From assembly GCA_001692895.1 (NCBI GenBank), contig KV748179.1:806001-870000 (forward strand): a stretch of DNA of 64,000 nucleotides. Reading direction: 5' to 3'. This DNA is from Cenococcum geophilum 1.58. Taxonomy: Eukaryota; Ascomycota; Dothideomycetes; Gloniales; Gloniaceae. Position numbers and translations under genes: made by a program. Below are positions 47,937-59,700 of the stretch, in pieces (the first letter of the stretch is position 1; every line of letters starts with the position of its first letter). Under the pieces are notes generated by a model, which saw only the letters and a program-made list of their open reading frames with translations, made no database searches and had not been told where the DNA came from.

Positions 47937-48129
47937 CTATCTCCCTCCTTTTTATTTTTATTTTTAAAGATACCTAGTATCTCTAGGTTGTTTACTAGAG
48001 GTATAATATCCGTTTAATTAATTTAGTTAATATTATTACTTATTATGCTTAAGGCTACTTCCTCTTCCTTAGCTAAGCGTCGGTCTCGTACCATAGCCGT
48101 TATATTATTACTGGGTGAGATTATGCCTT

Positions 48130-48600
48130 CTTGTTCTTATTGTGCGAAAGAGGGGTTAGTCTATATCGCGATTACGTTACCCGTTAATTAACAACCGTCC
48201 TTCTGTACTAAATATATATGAGCGAACATGCGGTCTTCCTATAATGTTTATTCCGTTTCTAACGCTAAGTATACGCGTCATATTATCCTAAATAGTCTTT
48301 AAGTTTCCTTGTTAATTGCCGTTAGGGTCTTAGGTTTAATTTATTGCTACAAAGCTTAATAGTAAGTTGTTAGAGGCTCTGGCCGAGATTTACTGGCTTT
48401 AGTATAATAATAAACTTTGTCTTGTTCGCATTCGCGACAAGAAGCGTTAGGCCCTTAAGGCTTATTAGACTGCTTATACTCGTCTAATTTATCTTAAAAA
48501 AGTTCGTAAGAAGGTTTATTTTAAGGAGTAGAAGCTTATAGAATAAGGTTTATAGGAACTTAGTAATAAAAAAACGGATTCTCTTTTAATAGAGAAGGAT
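48130..48600 (+). other. Antisense coding-like stretch in the 3' part of Gypsy D
   Basis: On the plus strand, opposite to pol and between integrase and the 3' LTR, a Lys/Arg/Leu-rich, coiled-coil-like reading is seen near 48410-48560. It is broken. Similar placement occurs in fossils C and E. Confidence 0.4.
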
Positions 48601-49250
48601 ATAACTCTAAGTAGTTTGGCAATTATTCTTTCTATATCCCCCTTAGGTGGTTTATTCTTTAGCGATTCTCCTTTATTAATACTGCCTAACCTTTTCTCTT
48701 TTAATACTTCTGTACCTTTTCTATAGCATTTTTTAAATTCTCTAGTGGCTCCTAGGTAGTCTTATTATAGCCTATCTACTTTACTTTATACTACGTTTCA
48801 TTATTAATATCCTTATAATTAACAATTTTCGAAACTTACTATTCGTCCTCTTCTCGTTCTCTATACGTGTCTGCTTTATAGGCTAGTAGCTTAATATTTC
48901 TATATGCTAGCTTTAGTATTATAATGTGCTATATAGGGTAGATCTTTATTTTAGCTAGGTTTAACTTAAACGTAACTAATAAAATTTTCTACGTAATTTT
49001 AAAAGGTCCTAGTCTAACGTAATCTAACTTCTTGCTTAGTTATCGACTTTTAAAATTTTTATATAGTAGCTATACTTTATCTCCCTCCTTAAGATCTGGT
49101 CCCTTAGATCTCTTAGCGTTATAGTACTTTTTTATTCTTTACTGTACTACCTTTACTGTTTCCGTAAGGTTTATATAAAGATTTATTAATATCTCTATTC
49201 TTTACTTAGCTGTGCTACTTATTTTCCTTACTTATTATAGCGATAGTAAT

Positions 49251-49465
49251 TGTAAGCTTTGCAGTGTGTAGGAATTAAACGAGCAACTTAATTGTAAATC
49301 TATGGAAATCAAGTGGTATAAATACATGAAAGTAGAGTTATGACAGTAGGGTCTATAACTCGATTTTAACCATATACGAGGTATACGAGGTATATAAAAG
49401 TAGTGTTAATGCAGCCTTCCAGGCTGCAACCTTGTGTCTCAGCACAGTCCAGGTAGTCGGTTACA
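49251..49465 (-). repeat. 3' LTR of the non-coding LTR element
   Basis: 215 bp, TGTAAGCTTTGC...GTCGGTTACA. It matches 51486-51700 with a handful of transition differences. Confidence 0.88.
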
Positions 49466-49794
49466 CACCCCCCCAGATTTAACGGTGTAGTTAAAGCTAT
49501 AGAAAACAAAATAAAGGTAGAAACTGTACCAAAAATAGAAAATTTTAATACAAATTAGGAATGGTGAAGGGTAGAGTAATAGTAAAGCTTAATTCGATTC
49601 GCTAATAGGCCGATATTAATGCTCTGGTGACGTTATAGACGTTATATTTAGTAACGTTGCGGTTATCGCAACTGGTGCCGATATAGGCTGGACAGGAATT
49701 GCTTTAATTATATCTAAGATATCGTCTTAAAGTCCTTATGGTGTTTAACGCTAGTAGATCTAGAGATACCATTCTACTAGGAGTTAGTAACTGT

Positions 49795-50052
49795 TCAGCA
49801 TCCTTTATAGGAGGCTCTTCTAAATCGTTTAATTTAGGGGATACTATTTTAATCTGCATTTAAGGCAGTTAATTAATCTGTGCTCGCGGTAGATCTTTTT
49901 AATCTATAGTTAAGGTAGATGTTTAGCATCCTTTATAGGAGGCTCTACTGAATCGTTTAATCCAGGTATAGTGTTTTGATCTGCATTCGAGGCAGTTAAT
50001 CAATCCGTGCTCGCGGTAGATCCTTTTAATCCATAGTTAAGGTAGATATTTA
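49795..50052. repeat. 128-bp tandem duplication inside the non-coding LTR element
   Basis: Two units, each beginning (C/T)AGCATCCTTTATAGGAGGC and ending in TAGTTAAGGTAGAT. Shorter related motifs (GTAACGTT...GTCGCAACT) repeat at about 49650 and 50225. Confidence 0.7.
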
Positions 50053-51485
50053 ATCTGTGTTTAAGGTAGTTATTTAAGCTATAGCCATATAAGCTATAAT
50101 TAAGGTAAATCTAGAGGTAGTTACTTGGTGACTCTGGTAACGTTAAGACGTCGTTTAATATAGTGAGGCTTTGGATATAGCCGTTAATTGTGTTAAGTCT
50201 CTTAGTGACTCTAGTAACGTTAAGACGTCAAATTTGGTAACGTTGCAGTTGTCGCAACTAGTGCTTTAGAATTAAAATTAATTGTTCCTATATTAATATT
50301 GGCTTTGGCCCAATTTAATCGATTAATTAATTAAATTATTCTAGTATTTATTTTCTAGTTGTCTAAACGGTCATTATACGGCTTTAGTGACGGTGGTTTC
50401 TTAATTAAATATTATTCAGTAACTGTCCATTTAGTATCCAGCTAAGTTATAATAGTGCTAGATCCTTCTATACTGTTTTAATAATCGTCCATCTAGTATA
50501 AGCCTTATGTCTGGCCCTAGGTCCTACCTTATGTCTGGCTTCTTACCTTATATCTAGTTCTTTTAGGACCCTACCTCGTGTCTAGTTTGCCCTATAAGCT
50601 TATAGTACTATAGAAGTCGTCTATTATAACTAGTCGTAGTTTACTATTAATTTAAAAGGGTTAAGAAGGGTCTAGTTAGTGTCTTGGCGTAACCTTATTT
50701 TAACATTCCAAGATTTTAATTTAATTAGACGGTTCGTTCGTTAGTTAGGTACGGTCGTTAGTCGAGGTCAATCGTCCGTTTAGTGTAGTATTAGTGCCTC
50801 CCTAGGAAGCCTTAATTTAATTTGGCGACAGGCCTATATTAAGGCTCTGGTTTAGTTTAATCTAATATTCAATATTCAATCCAGTTGAATTAATCTAGTG
50901 TTCGCTAGCTGGTCGTTCAAACGGTTATCTGGTTTTGGCAACAGTCCTCTAGCTGCCGTTAGTCTGTTGCCTTCCTTATGTCTACCCAGTATCCTTATCT
51001 CTCACCATCAGTATATCCAAGCTAGCTTATGCATCTGGCTTTTACTGGCTTCGTGCTCTGGCGTCTTGCACTGGCTCCGTGCTCTAGCTCCGTGCTCTGG
51101 CATCTCGCTCTGGCTCCGTGCTCTAAATCGCGCTAGCTGGGCTCTCCCTTGGACGCCATATGAGGTCGTTACGCTGTGGTGGATAGGTCGACTCTGCCGA
51201 ATGATTGTGTATCTGGGTTGAAGGAGGTTGGGGTTCGTACGGTCGGGTTCGTACGGTCAGGTTCGGTTCGGTTCGATCGATGTTCGATACGATTAATGTT
51301 TGATCATCCGTCCGTTTGGTAAATAAAGGTAATCACGAGTATAAGAGAGGTACCCGGAAGAAGCTCGAAACACTTGTAAAGGTGGAAGAAGTAGTAACTT
51401 CTTAAACGAGGTAGCAGATTAATTGCTTAGTAAGCGCTGAATGTACAGATCAGATGCAGTACGGTAGGCAGGCCAGGCTCATAAC

Positions 51486-51700
51486 TATAAGCTTTGCAGT
51501 GTGTAGGAATTAAACGAGCAACTTAATTATAAATCTATAGAAATTAAGTGGTATAAATACATAAAAGTAGAGTCATAACAGTAGGGTCTATGACTCGATT
51601 TTAACCATATACGAGGTATACGAGGTATACAAAAGTAGTGTTAATGCAGCCTTCCAGGCTGCAACCTTGTGTCTCAGCACAGTCCAGGTAGTCGGTTACA
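51486..51700 (-). repeat. 5' LTR of the non-coding LTR element
   Basis: 215 bp, RIP-altered TATAAGC start and GGTTACA end, followed by GTAAT. Confidence 0.88.
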
Positions 51701-54700
51701 GTAATAATCTTAGCTTATATCTATAATTCGCCTTAAATAGTAATGTTCCTATTTCTTCTTATAGTGTTATATTATATGTAAACTATATAACTAGTAATAA
51801 TAATACCTAATTATTCTATATATAATTAATATAGTGCCTTAGATACTGCTCTAGTGTCTAATTTAGTTTTTCTATTTAACTATCTGTCTGCGGATAATAT
51901 ATAGTGGAAGTTGCTACTTAAACTCCTTATTCTGCTAAGAATACCTCCTAAAATACTGCTATAAATCTTAGATCTCTATCTAATATAATCTTACTTAGTG
52001 CTCTATATCTTGCGAATACTTCCTTAATATAGATTCTAGTAATATCTTCCGCTAAGATTTCTTCTATATATACTATAAAGTATCCCTACTTTATTAGCTT
52101 ATTTACTATTACTAAGATTACGTTATACTCTTGTTTAGTAATAGGATCTCTTAATTTTAGCAACTTTATAATAAAGTCCTATAATATAACCTCCTATAGT
52201 CTTTCTGGTATTTTAATAGGTTATAGCCCTTTATATGGCTTATGCCTTATTAGTTTATTTCTTTAGCAATCTAGATATTTCTTTATAACTTATTTTGCTA
52301 GTTTCTAGATTTTATTAATAATATACTTCTCCTGGAGTCTTAACACTAAGCCTATAGCTCTATTATATCCCTAAGTTAATTCCCTATAGAATGACTTAAT
52401 GAATTCTTTTATAATACTCCTAGGCACGTACGTTGCTTCTTAGTTTTTATACTACTTTAAGTTTGGATCCTCTGCCTATATGTCTTAAATTTTCTATAAC
52501 TAGTTACTCTTTAGTAATTTATAGATCTAACTAATTTCTCCTATTACTATAATCTTTGGATAATTATATCTAATTAATCCGTCTATATCCTTTTGCAGTA
52601 AAGCCCCTAATGGCTTTTTATTATTTTATAGTTTAGCCTTTCTACTTAAAGCATCTGCTTATATATTGTCGGTACCTTTAGTATACTAAATCTTGAAATA
52701 GTATTCTTTAAGCATTTTTACCTATCTAACTTATCTTTAGTTAAGTTCTTTTATTATTAGGAACCCCGTTAGGTTTTTATAATCTATTTTAACTATAAAT
52801 AGCTTTTCTGTGCCTTATAAGAATGCTCTCTATTTTTAAAGTGCTATAACTATACCTAATAACTCCTTGTTATAGATATTATAGTTTAGTTCTGGTAGTG
52901 TTATCTTTTAACTATAGTATGCCACTAGGTGCTATCTGTCTTTATATTTCTATAGAAAGCACGCCTCTAATATAAAGTTTAATACATTCGTTTTAACCAC
53001 TATCTCTAGTTTTAGTAGATTTTAAGGATTAGGTCTTAAGTAAATAACTCTTTAACCTCCTTAAATAGTTTCCTTTGTTTTTCTCCCTATGCCTAAAGTT
53101 CCTCTTTCTTTGTTAACCTTATAAATGGCTTAATATCCTTTAACCATTAAGCTATAAACCTTCTGCAGTAATTACAAAACCCTAAAAATAACCTTAACTA
53201 TATAACGTTCTCTAGTTCTTACTAATTTACTATAGCCTTAATCTTCTTTAGATCTATACTAAGTTGGCTTAGTTTAATAATAAATTTAATAAAATCTGTC
53301 TTTCTGGTAAAGAACTCGCATTTCTTAATTACTACTAGCATTTGTTCTTCTTATAGTCTCTTTAAGACCCATTTAACGTATTCCCCATGTTCTTCCTTAC
53401 TTATTAAGTAGATAATAATATTATTAAGGTATACTATAACAAATTTATCTAAGTNTTCTCTTAATATATTATTAATANNNTTNTANAACGTTNCTAGTNN
53501 NTTTATANGTCNNAACTNNATTACTAATAGTTTATATAGTCCTTCCTTTAACCTAAAGGCTGCCTTTTATTTATTGCCTTCCTTAATTCTAATCTAATAG
53601 TACGCCTATCTTAGATCTATCTTTGTAAAGATTTGCGTATTACCGATCCTATCTTAGATTTCGCTAATTAAGGGTAAAAAATACCTATCCTTTTTAGTAA
53701 TACTGTTTAACTATCTATAGTTAATGCATAGCCTAAGTTTCCCGTTTTTCTTTAGTACGAATAGTACTGGATAACCTACTAATAACTGTAATAGTCTAAT
53801 ATATCCCTTTCGTAAGTTCTCCTAGATAAACTCTTTTAGTGCTTTCCTTTTTTCTTTAGTAAGCTTATAGATTAGAAAAAACCTTAGACTTATTTCTAGT
53901 TTTAATTTTATCTTATAGTCCTATGCTATATATTTTAACAGCTTCTCGCTTTTTAGCGACTATAGTTTCTTGCCGTACTTATAGTATTTCTTTAGTATAT
54001 AGCTTAGTCCTTTGTCCGTTTCTTTATAGGTCGCCCCTACTTAGTACTATACTATCTTGGCCTGTTATCGCATCTTATGGCATTAAGTATTTTTTATATT
54101 AACCTAGCCTGTAACCTAATTAATCTTTAGATTATATTTCTATAACTAAGGCATTCCTAATACTGCCTTATTATTCCCTAATAGTAATATATTAAAAGAT
54201 ATCTTAACTTGTCTTCCTTTAATGGTTATTTAAATAGGTCCTATTTTAAGATTAATAATGCCTCCTCTATAGGCTATTAGATCTCCTAAAATTGTCACTA
54301 GTAGATATGGGTGCTCTTTTTGTCTGTATAGTAGCCCTATCCTTTTAACTGCTGCTAGTAAGATATGGTTCCTTATTGCTCTACTATCTACTAATACTTT
54401 AAACTATTAATCTTGCCATTTAACTTGTAAATTTAGGTGTTATCCTTAAATTCCTTTAAGGGTTTAAGGCTCTACTACTAGCTCCCTTTAGTCCTATAGG
54501 CCTCTACTTTTCCTAACTATTAGCTGCTAGATCCTTATATACTTAACTTATTCTTTAGCTAATGCTTTATTCGCTTTTTATCCTTAATATACTATATATA
54601 TATATTCTCTAGGCATTTCTACTACTATTATCTATCTAAGTATTCTTCCGTAAGGAATCTTTCTAGTTAAAATATTAAGTCTCTTAACTCCTAAACTTCT

Positions 54701-57580
54701 ACTAAATGCTAGCCATGTATATACTTAGTATTCCTATACTGTCGCTTATCTAGCGCCTAATATATCCTCGTAAAGTATTTCCAATTCTTTTCTTTTGGAT
54801 TTTTGTGTATCTTATATATATCGTCTATATATGCAATCTATAATAGCGTATAGTATACTAGGTGCTTTAGGTTAACTCTTAGCTCGTTTTTATTCTTAAG
54901 TTTAAACCTTTATTATGTTAATCTAAACGTTATAGCTTTATTCGCGAGTATTAAGATATATCTTTCGCTTCTCTAGTCCTCTAATTATTTCTTTAAATCC
55001 TTTAACGTTATAATTAAGGCTCCCTTAATATAATTTATTGCTTTTTCCGTAATTAGGTGGTCTTAAATAACTTTCTTGTTTAACTATATATAGAAGTCTT
55101 CCTACTTGTTGTTATGTCTTTATCTATACTACCTTTAGTATAGTTACTGGAGTATATACGGCCTATCCGTAAGGAAGTACCTTCTTATTACTACGTTATA
55201 ACAGCCCTTTATATATTATTCTTTAAATCTAGTTAGGATCCCTAGATCCTCTTTATCTTCTAGTTTAGTAAGCTACTTAGCTCTTAGTGTGCCTGCTCTT
55301 GGCTTATTAGTAATTCTTTATACTAGTGCTTTGTCTTATATACAACCTATTATACTAGATCTTATATTTAGTCCTTGTTTATGCTATACGAAGATTCTTA
55401 CTCTAAATTTATTCGTAGTTTTCTGGTGTTTACGTCTTACAGCTAGATCCTTAAAGTCTCCTTACTTCTTAATCGTGGTATTAACTTTTTAATCTTTAGG
55501 CTGAACACTATATTTCCCTAGTAGGTCTTTTAGGTTTATATATTTGTCTTCTAGTTTAACTGCTGTTTGCATTATAGATTCTCTAATTTGTAGTAAAGTC
55601 TCTTGCTTCTTACTTATAGGTATCCGTATTTATACTCCAAATTCTTAATCCCTTGGATTCTTTAATCCTAAGCTCGCTTCTTTCTTAAGCTATACTCTAG
55701 CCTTAGTCTAACTAGGCTTTGCTAGTGTTCTTATCTTATCTTAAGAGTCTTAAATCTCACTTATCTTACTTTAAGAGTCTTATGCCTTTAGGAAACTTCG
55801 TCCTAAGCTTATTTATATATTACTAAACTAATCTGTTGCTCTGCTCTATCGGTTATTGTCTATTATGGGTCCTTAAGCGTGCCTTATCTTGTTTTAAAAA
55901 TCTTAGTTATTTTTTATCTTATCTTAAGAATCTTAAGCCTTTGGCCTTTTACCTTTATTAAGTGGTAAGCTAGTACTAGCAGTTGTTTACTTGCTTAATC
56001 GCCTATAGATATTACTCCTTCTATCTTATAAAGCAATGGATACCGTATCTAACGGTGTTATAATACCCGTTACTAAACCTTGCTCTATAGCGGTTTTAGT
56101 CTCTGCTTCTATTGCGTTATTAAGGTTTAAATACTCCCAGTTAGTTTCTTTCTTTACCCCATTGCTGTTAATTAATAAGTACTTCGACTCTATTATTATT
56201 ATTATTAATCTTTATCCGTATGTTGCTATAATATCTTAATCCAGCTTATAGAGTCGATCTTATTCTTTATCTAACTTTATGGTTTTCTTAAATCCCTTTA
56301 ACTTTGGCTTTTGTGGCTAATAGCTTACGCCGTACTTAGCGTCTTTATAAACTTAGTATGCGTTATTATAACAAAACGTAAAACTTCGGATTAAATATTC
56401 TTTTATTCCTTATAATGTACTATTATCCCTCTATACGTGTGTGTTATATACTATTAGTCTAGTTTCCTTTACTGCGTAGTAACTCTAACCACTTCTATAG
56501 TCTCTAGTGAAATAACCCTATTTTCCGCAATTTATGCAAGCTCTGTTTTTAAACTATTGCTTTTATTATAGAGTCCGCTTAAACGTCTTCTGCTATTAAA
56601 ATCCTTAGTTTAGCCTATACTCCTTAGTCCTTTAATTACTTAATCCTTAACTTCTAGGTTTCTATAGTTATTTTCCCTATCTTTTATAGGTTTCTTTAGT
56701 ACTACTTAGGTTTATTAGCTCTGCGCCATACTATAGTTTCTAATTTAACTTTAGTTATTGCGTACTCTGCGTCTTATATAACTATAGAACTTTATCCTAG
56801 CCTCTCTTAGCCTATTTCCTTTAGAAGATCCTATTATTAATCTTAATTGCTTAATTTATTAATTCCCTAAGGGTGTCCGTATCTTCTATTAGAATAATTA
56901 CGTTTTAGACTTTTACTTTAAGTCCCTGTTTATATTATGCCATAAGCGCCTTGTTATTCCACTTAACTTATATAGCTAGCGTCTAGAACTGCGTTATATA
57001 CTTAATTGCTAAAGTTTATTGCGTTAGGTCCTAAAGCTTTCTTTCCGCTATTGTCGTTGCTTCTAGGTCCCTAAATATTTGCGTAAGTTACTCTACGAAT
57101 CCGCCCTAGCTTAAGAACATAAACCGTACTTCTTGGTTTATAGTTGTTATTCTGTTTACTTATATCTCTATAAGGTAAGGCTTAAACTATTTAAGTACTC
57201 TTCCTAATAAGAATAATCCTGCGTATGCTACTTAATCCATAGGTGTTGGTAGCTTAGCTTCTTCCTATAAAACCTTAAAGTGCATTTACGTAAGGAATCC
57301 TTTAAGCTTTAGTCTTTCTCCTACGAACTACTTAATTAATGGTAGCTTAATCTTTGCTGCTCCTATCCCGTTAATCCTATCTTTAAGTATTATATTATTT
57401 TCCGTTAACCGGTTAACTATCTCCTATAATTGCCCTACTATCACGGGTTGTTATAAATCAGTATCTGCTATACTAGTGTCGTTGTCTAATCTTAAAGTAG
57501 TTGCCGCCGTCGATGGCGTTATAGTGGCTGCTTTTAGTGGCGCGTTGTTTAACTTATTAACCGTAACTAAGTAGTGATTG

Positions 57581-58003
57581 TGTAACAAAACCTTATAGCT
57601 TAAACTACGGTGGGTCCTGTTAATAGGCTAGGTATATAGGAATAGATAAGTTAACAACGTAATAACAATTAGTAGAGTGGTTGCCTAACAGATTAACTCC
57701 AATTGTATTCTAAGAATTACTATAAGGAAAGGAACTATTTAGGTAGGGACTGAGGGTCCTTAAATACACAACTGTACTCCTATGAAATCCTCCTTATATA
57801 TGAGGTACGTGAGGTATATAAGGTACGTAAGACGTTCCTTATAGACCTTGTAGAGCTTATAGAGCTTATTATGTAACCTCGGTTATTATTCCTCGTCATA
57901 TAGCTCCACGGGTTCTATCCTAGACCGTGCCTATATTAACCAACTAGCTTCTTCCGACTTTTCTCTAAGTAGTTGTAACATTGTACTTAAAGCGTTCGTA
58001 ACA
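57581..58003 (-). repeat. 5' LTR of Gypsy D
   Basis: 423 bp, TGTAACAAAACC...CGTAACA on the plus strand, followed by TACTA. Confidence 0.88.
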
Positions 58004-58429
58004 TACTAAGGATAGAGTACGGGATAGGGGTAATAAGAAGAAGGTTGCTGTCTACTATAGAAAGAAGTTTGCGTATACGCGTTAAGTTTTAAAAGAGCAT
58101 AATATAATGCGGTATTAGATAGGTTACCCTTTAAGTACCTAGCAGATAGGTAACTAATAGTTACTATAGTAAGGTCTTAGTGGTTTTAGACTATACTAGC
58201 TAGCTAACATCTCTATTTATTCTAGGCTTAAGCGTATTTTTATTAACTATAAGCTTACACCGTAAGAGCTTTATTAGTATTGGTTTGGACCTATATCGGG
58301 AAAATATTCACAGGATGAGATTTAAGTAGACTTTGTTTTTCGCGTTTCGCGTAATTGACATGCAACTCGACCAACTCAACACGCAATTAACTAACTTAAC
58401 ACGCAATTGACCAACTTAACACATTTAAA

Positions 58430-58725
58430 AGTTAAATAATACGCAGTTAACCTACTTAATAACTTTAAAAGCTAACTGCATATTTCTTAACACGCAGTTA
58501 ACCTACTTAGCAACTTTAAAAGCTAACTGCATATTTCTTAATATGCAGTTAATATATTTAAAAGTTAAATAACACGCAGTTAACCTATTTAGCAACTTTA
58601 AAAGCTAACTGCATATTTCTTAATATGCAGTTAATATATTTAAAAGTTAAATGACACGCAGTTAACCTACTTAGCAACTTTAAAAGGTAACTGNATATTT
58701 CTTNACATGNAATTAAGGTAAAGTT
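58430..58725. repeat. About 80-bp tandem repeats
   Basis: Three to four units containing ACGCAGTTAACCTACTTAGC and GCTAACTGCATATTTCTTAA, in the left part of TIR copy 2. Copy 1 has only a reduced version at 21640-21770. Confidence 0.75.
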
Positions 58726-58974
58726 ATATGCTATATATTTAACTATTATATATTATCTAATATAATCTTATACAATCTTATATAGTCTTATTACTTGGAG
58801 GCTCTACACGAGGCTTTGCACGAGGCTCTGCACGAGGCTCTACACGAAGCTCTGTATCGGGTCCCCGCTATATTCCTAATAGCCTCTACACGTGCCTCTG
58901 CCCTATGTAGCCACCTTATCTTTTACCCTTCCTTCCTTACATCCTCCCTACCTAGTGAGGCACTAGAACGGCAG

Positions 58975-59246
58975 CCAGCAGAGGACCGTCGCCAGAACTA
59001 GACGACTGTCGCCAGAACTAGACGGCCGTTGCCAGAACCAGACGACGACCGTTTAAATAACCAGCCAGCAAACACCACGAATAATTCGATTGATCGATCG
59101 ATCGAATTGAACCAGAGCTTTAATATTGGCCTGTCACCGAATCGAATTAAGGCCTCCTAGGGAGGCACCCTAGACGACCACCGTTTGAATGTAATCAGGG
59201 CCTTTAATCGGGCCGACCCCTCCCCCAAATTAAATCATACACTGAC

Positions 59247-59279
<33 letters not shown>

Positions 59280-59700
59280 TAGGTAGGCAGGTAGGAGAGG
59301 ACCGTCGCCAGAACCAGACGACCGTCGCCAGAGCCAGACGACTGTCGCCAGAGCTAGACGACCGTTACCAGAACCAGACGACCGTTGCCAGAGCCAGACG
59401 ACCGTCGCCAGAGCCAGACAACAACGACTAGCCAGCGAACACTATAAACGATTCGATCGATCGATCGAATCAAGGTAGCATAGACAGGTAGGCACAAACA
59501 GGGAGATGCTGACGGGTAGGCAGATGCAGACAGGTAGGTAGATGCAGACAGGTAGGCAGATATAGATAGGTAAGCAGATGCAGACAGGCAAGCAGATGCA
59601 GACAGGTAGGCAGATGCTGACGGGTAGGCAGATATAGATAGGTAGGCGATGCAGATAGGTAGGCGATGCAGNCAGGTAGGTAGATAGGCAGGTAGGTAAG
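58975..59700. repeat. 20-bp, GGCA/GGTA and 18-bp tandem repeat blocks of TIR copy 2
   Basis: Counterpart of 22495-23250, with different unit numbers in each block. An open frame across 59354-59704 (minus) is a repeat artefact. Confidence 0.8.

Larger units (their letters stand above)
49251..51700 (-). mobile_element. Non-coding LTR element (LARD/TRIM-like), 2.45 kb
   Basis: Two 215-bp LTRs with a 5-bp duplication GTAAT (49246-49250 and 51701-51705), inserted in the integrase region of Gypsy D. A polypurine tract next to the left LTR (CACCCCCCCAG on the plus strand, 49466-49478) sets the minus orientation. The roughly 2.0-kb interior shows no gag or pol. It holds tandem repeats and a segment also found in the TIR element. 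It is probably a non-autonomous element moved by a partner's proteins. The structure looks whole. Confidence 0.8.
47514..58003 (-). mobile_element. Gypsy fossil D
   Basis: A minus-strand element with 423-bp LTRs and a 5-bp duplication TACTA (47509-47513 and 58004-58008). A polypurine tract at about 47937-47953 borders the left LTR. Gag with a CCHC-type zinc knuckle is near 56510-56570, reverse transcriptase at about 53.2-54.0 kb (a VLFVLKKNGKLRLC stretch near 53740), RNase H at about 52.6-53.1 kb, and integrase at about 51.7-52.4 kb continuing at 48.6-49.25 kb beyond a nested element. Ambiguous bases cluster at 53455-53519. Every domain is interrupted. LTRs differ mainly by transitions. Confidence 0.85.

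Noticed and set aside
55289-56239. Two short open frames in Gypsy D (55289-55492 and 56036-56239, plus strand)
   Set aside because: They are opposite to the pol/gag strand and hydrophobic by AT-rich composition, without codon-like pattern beyond chance.
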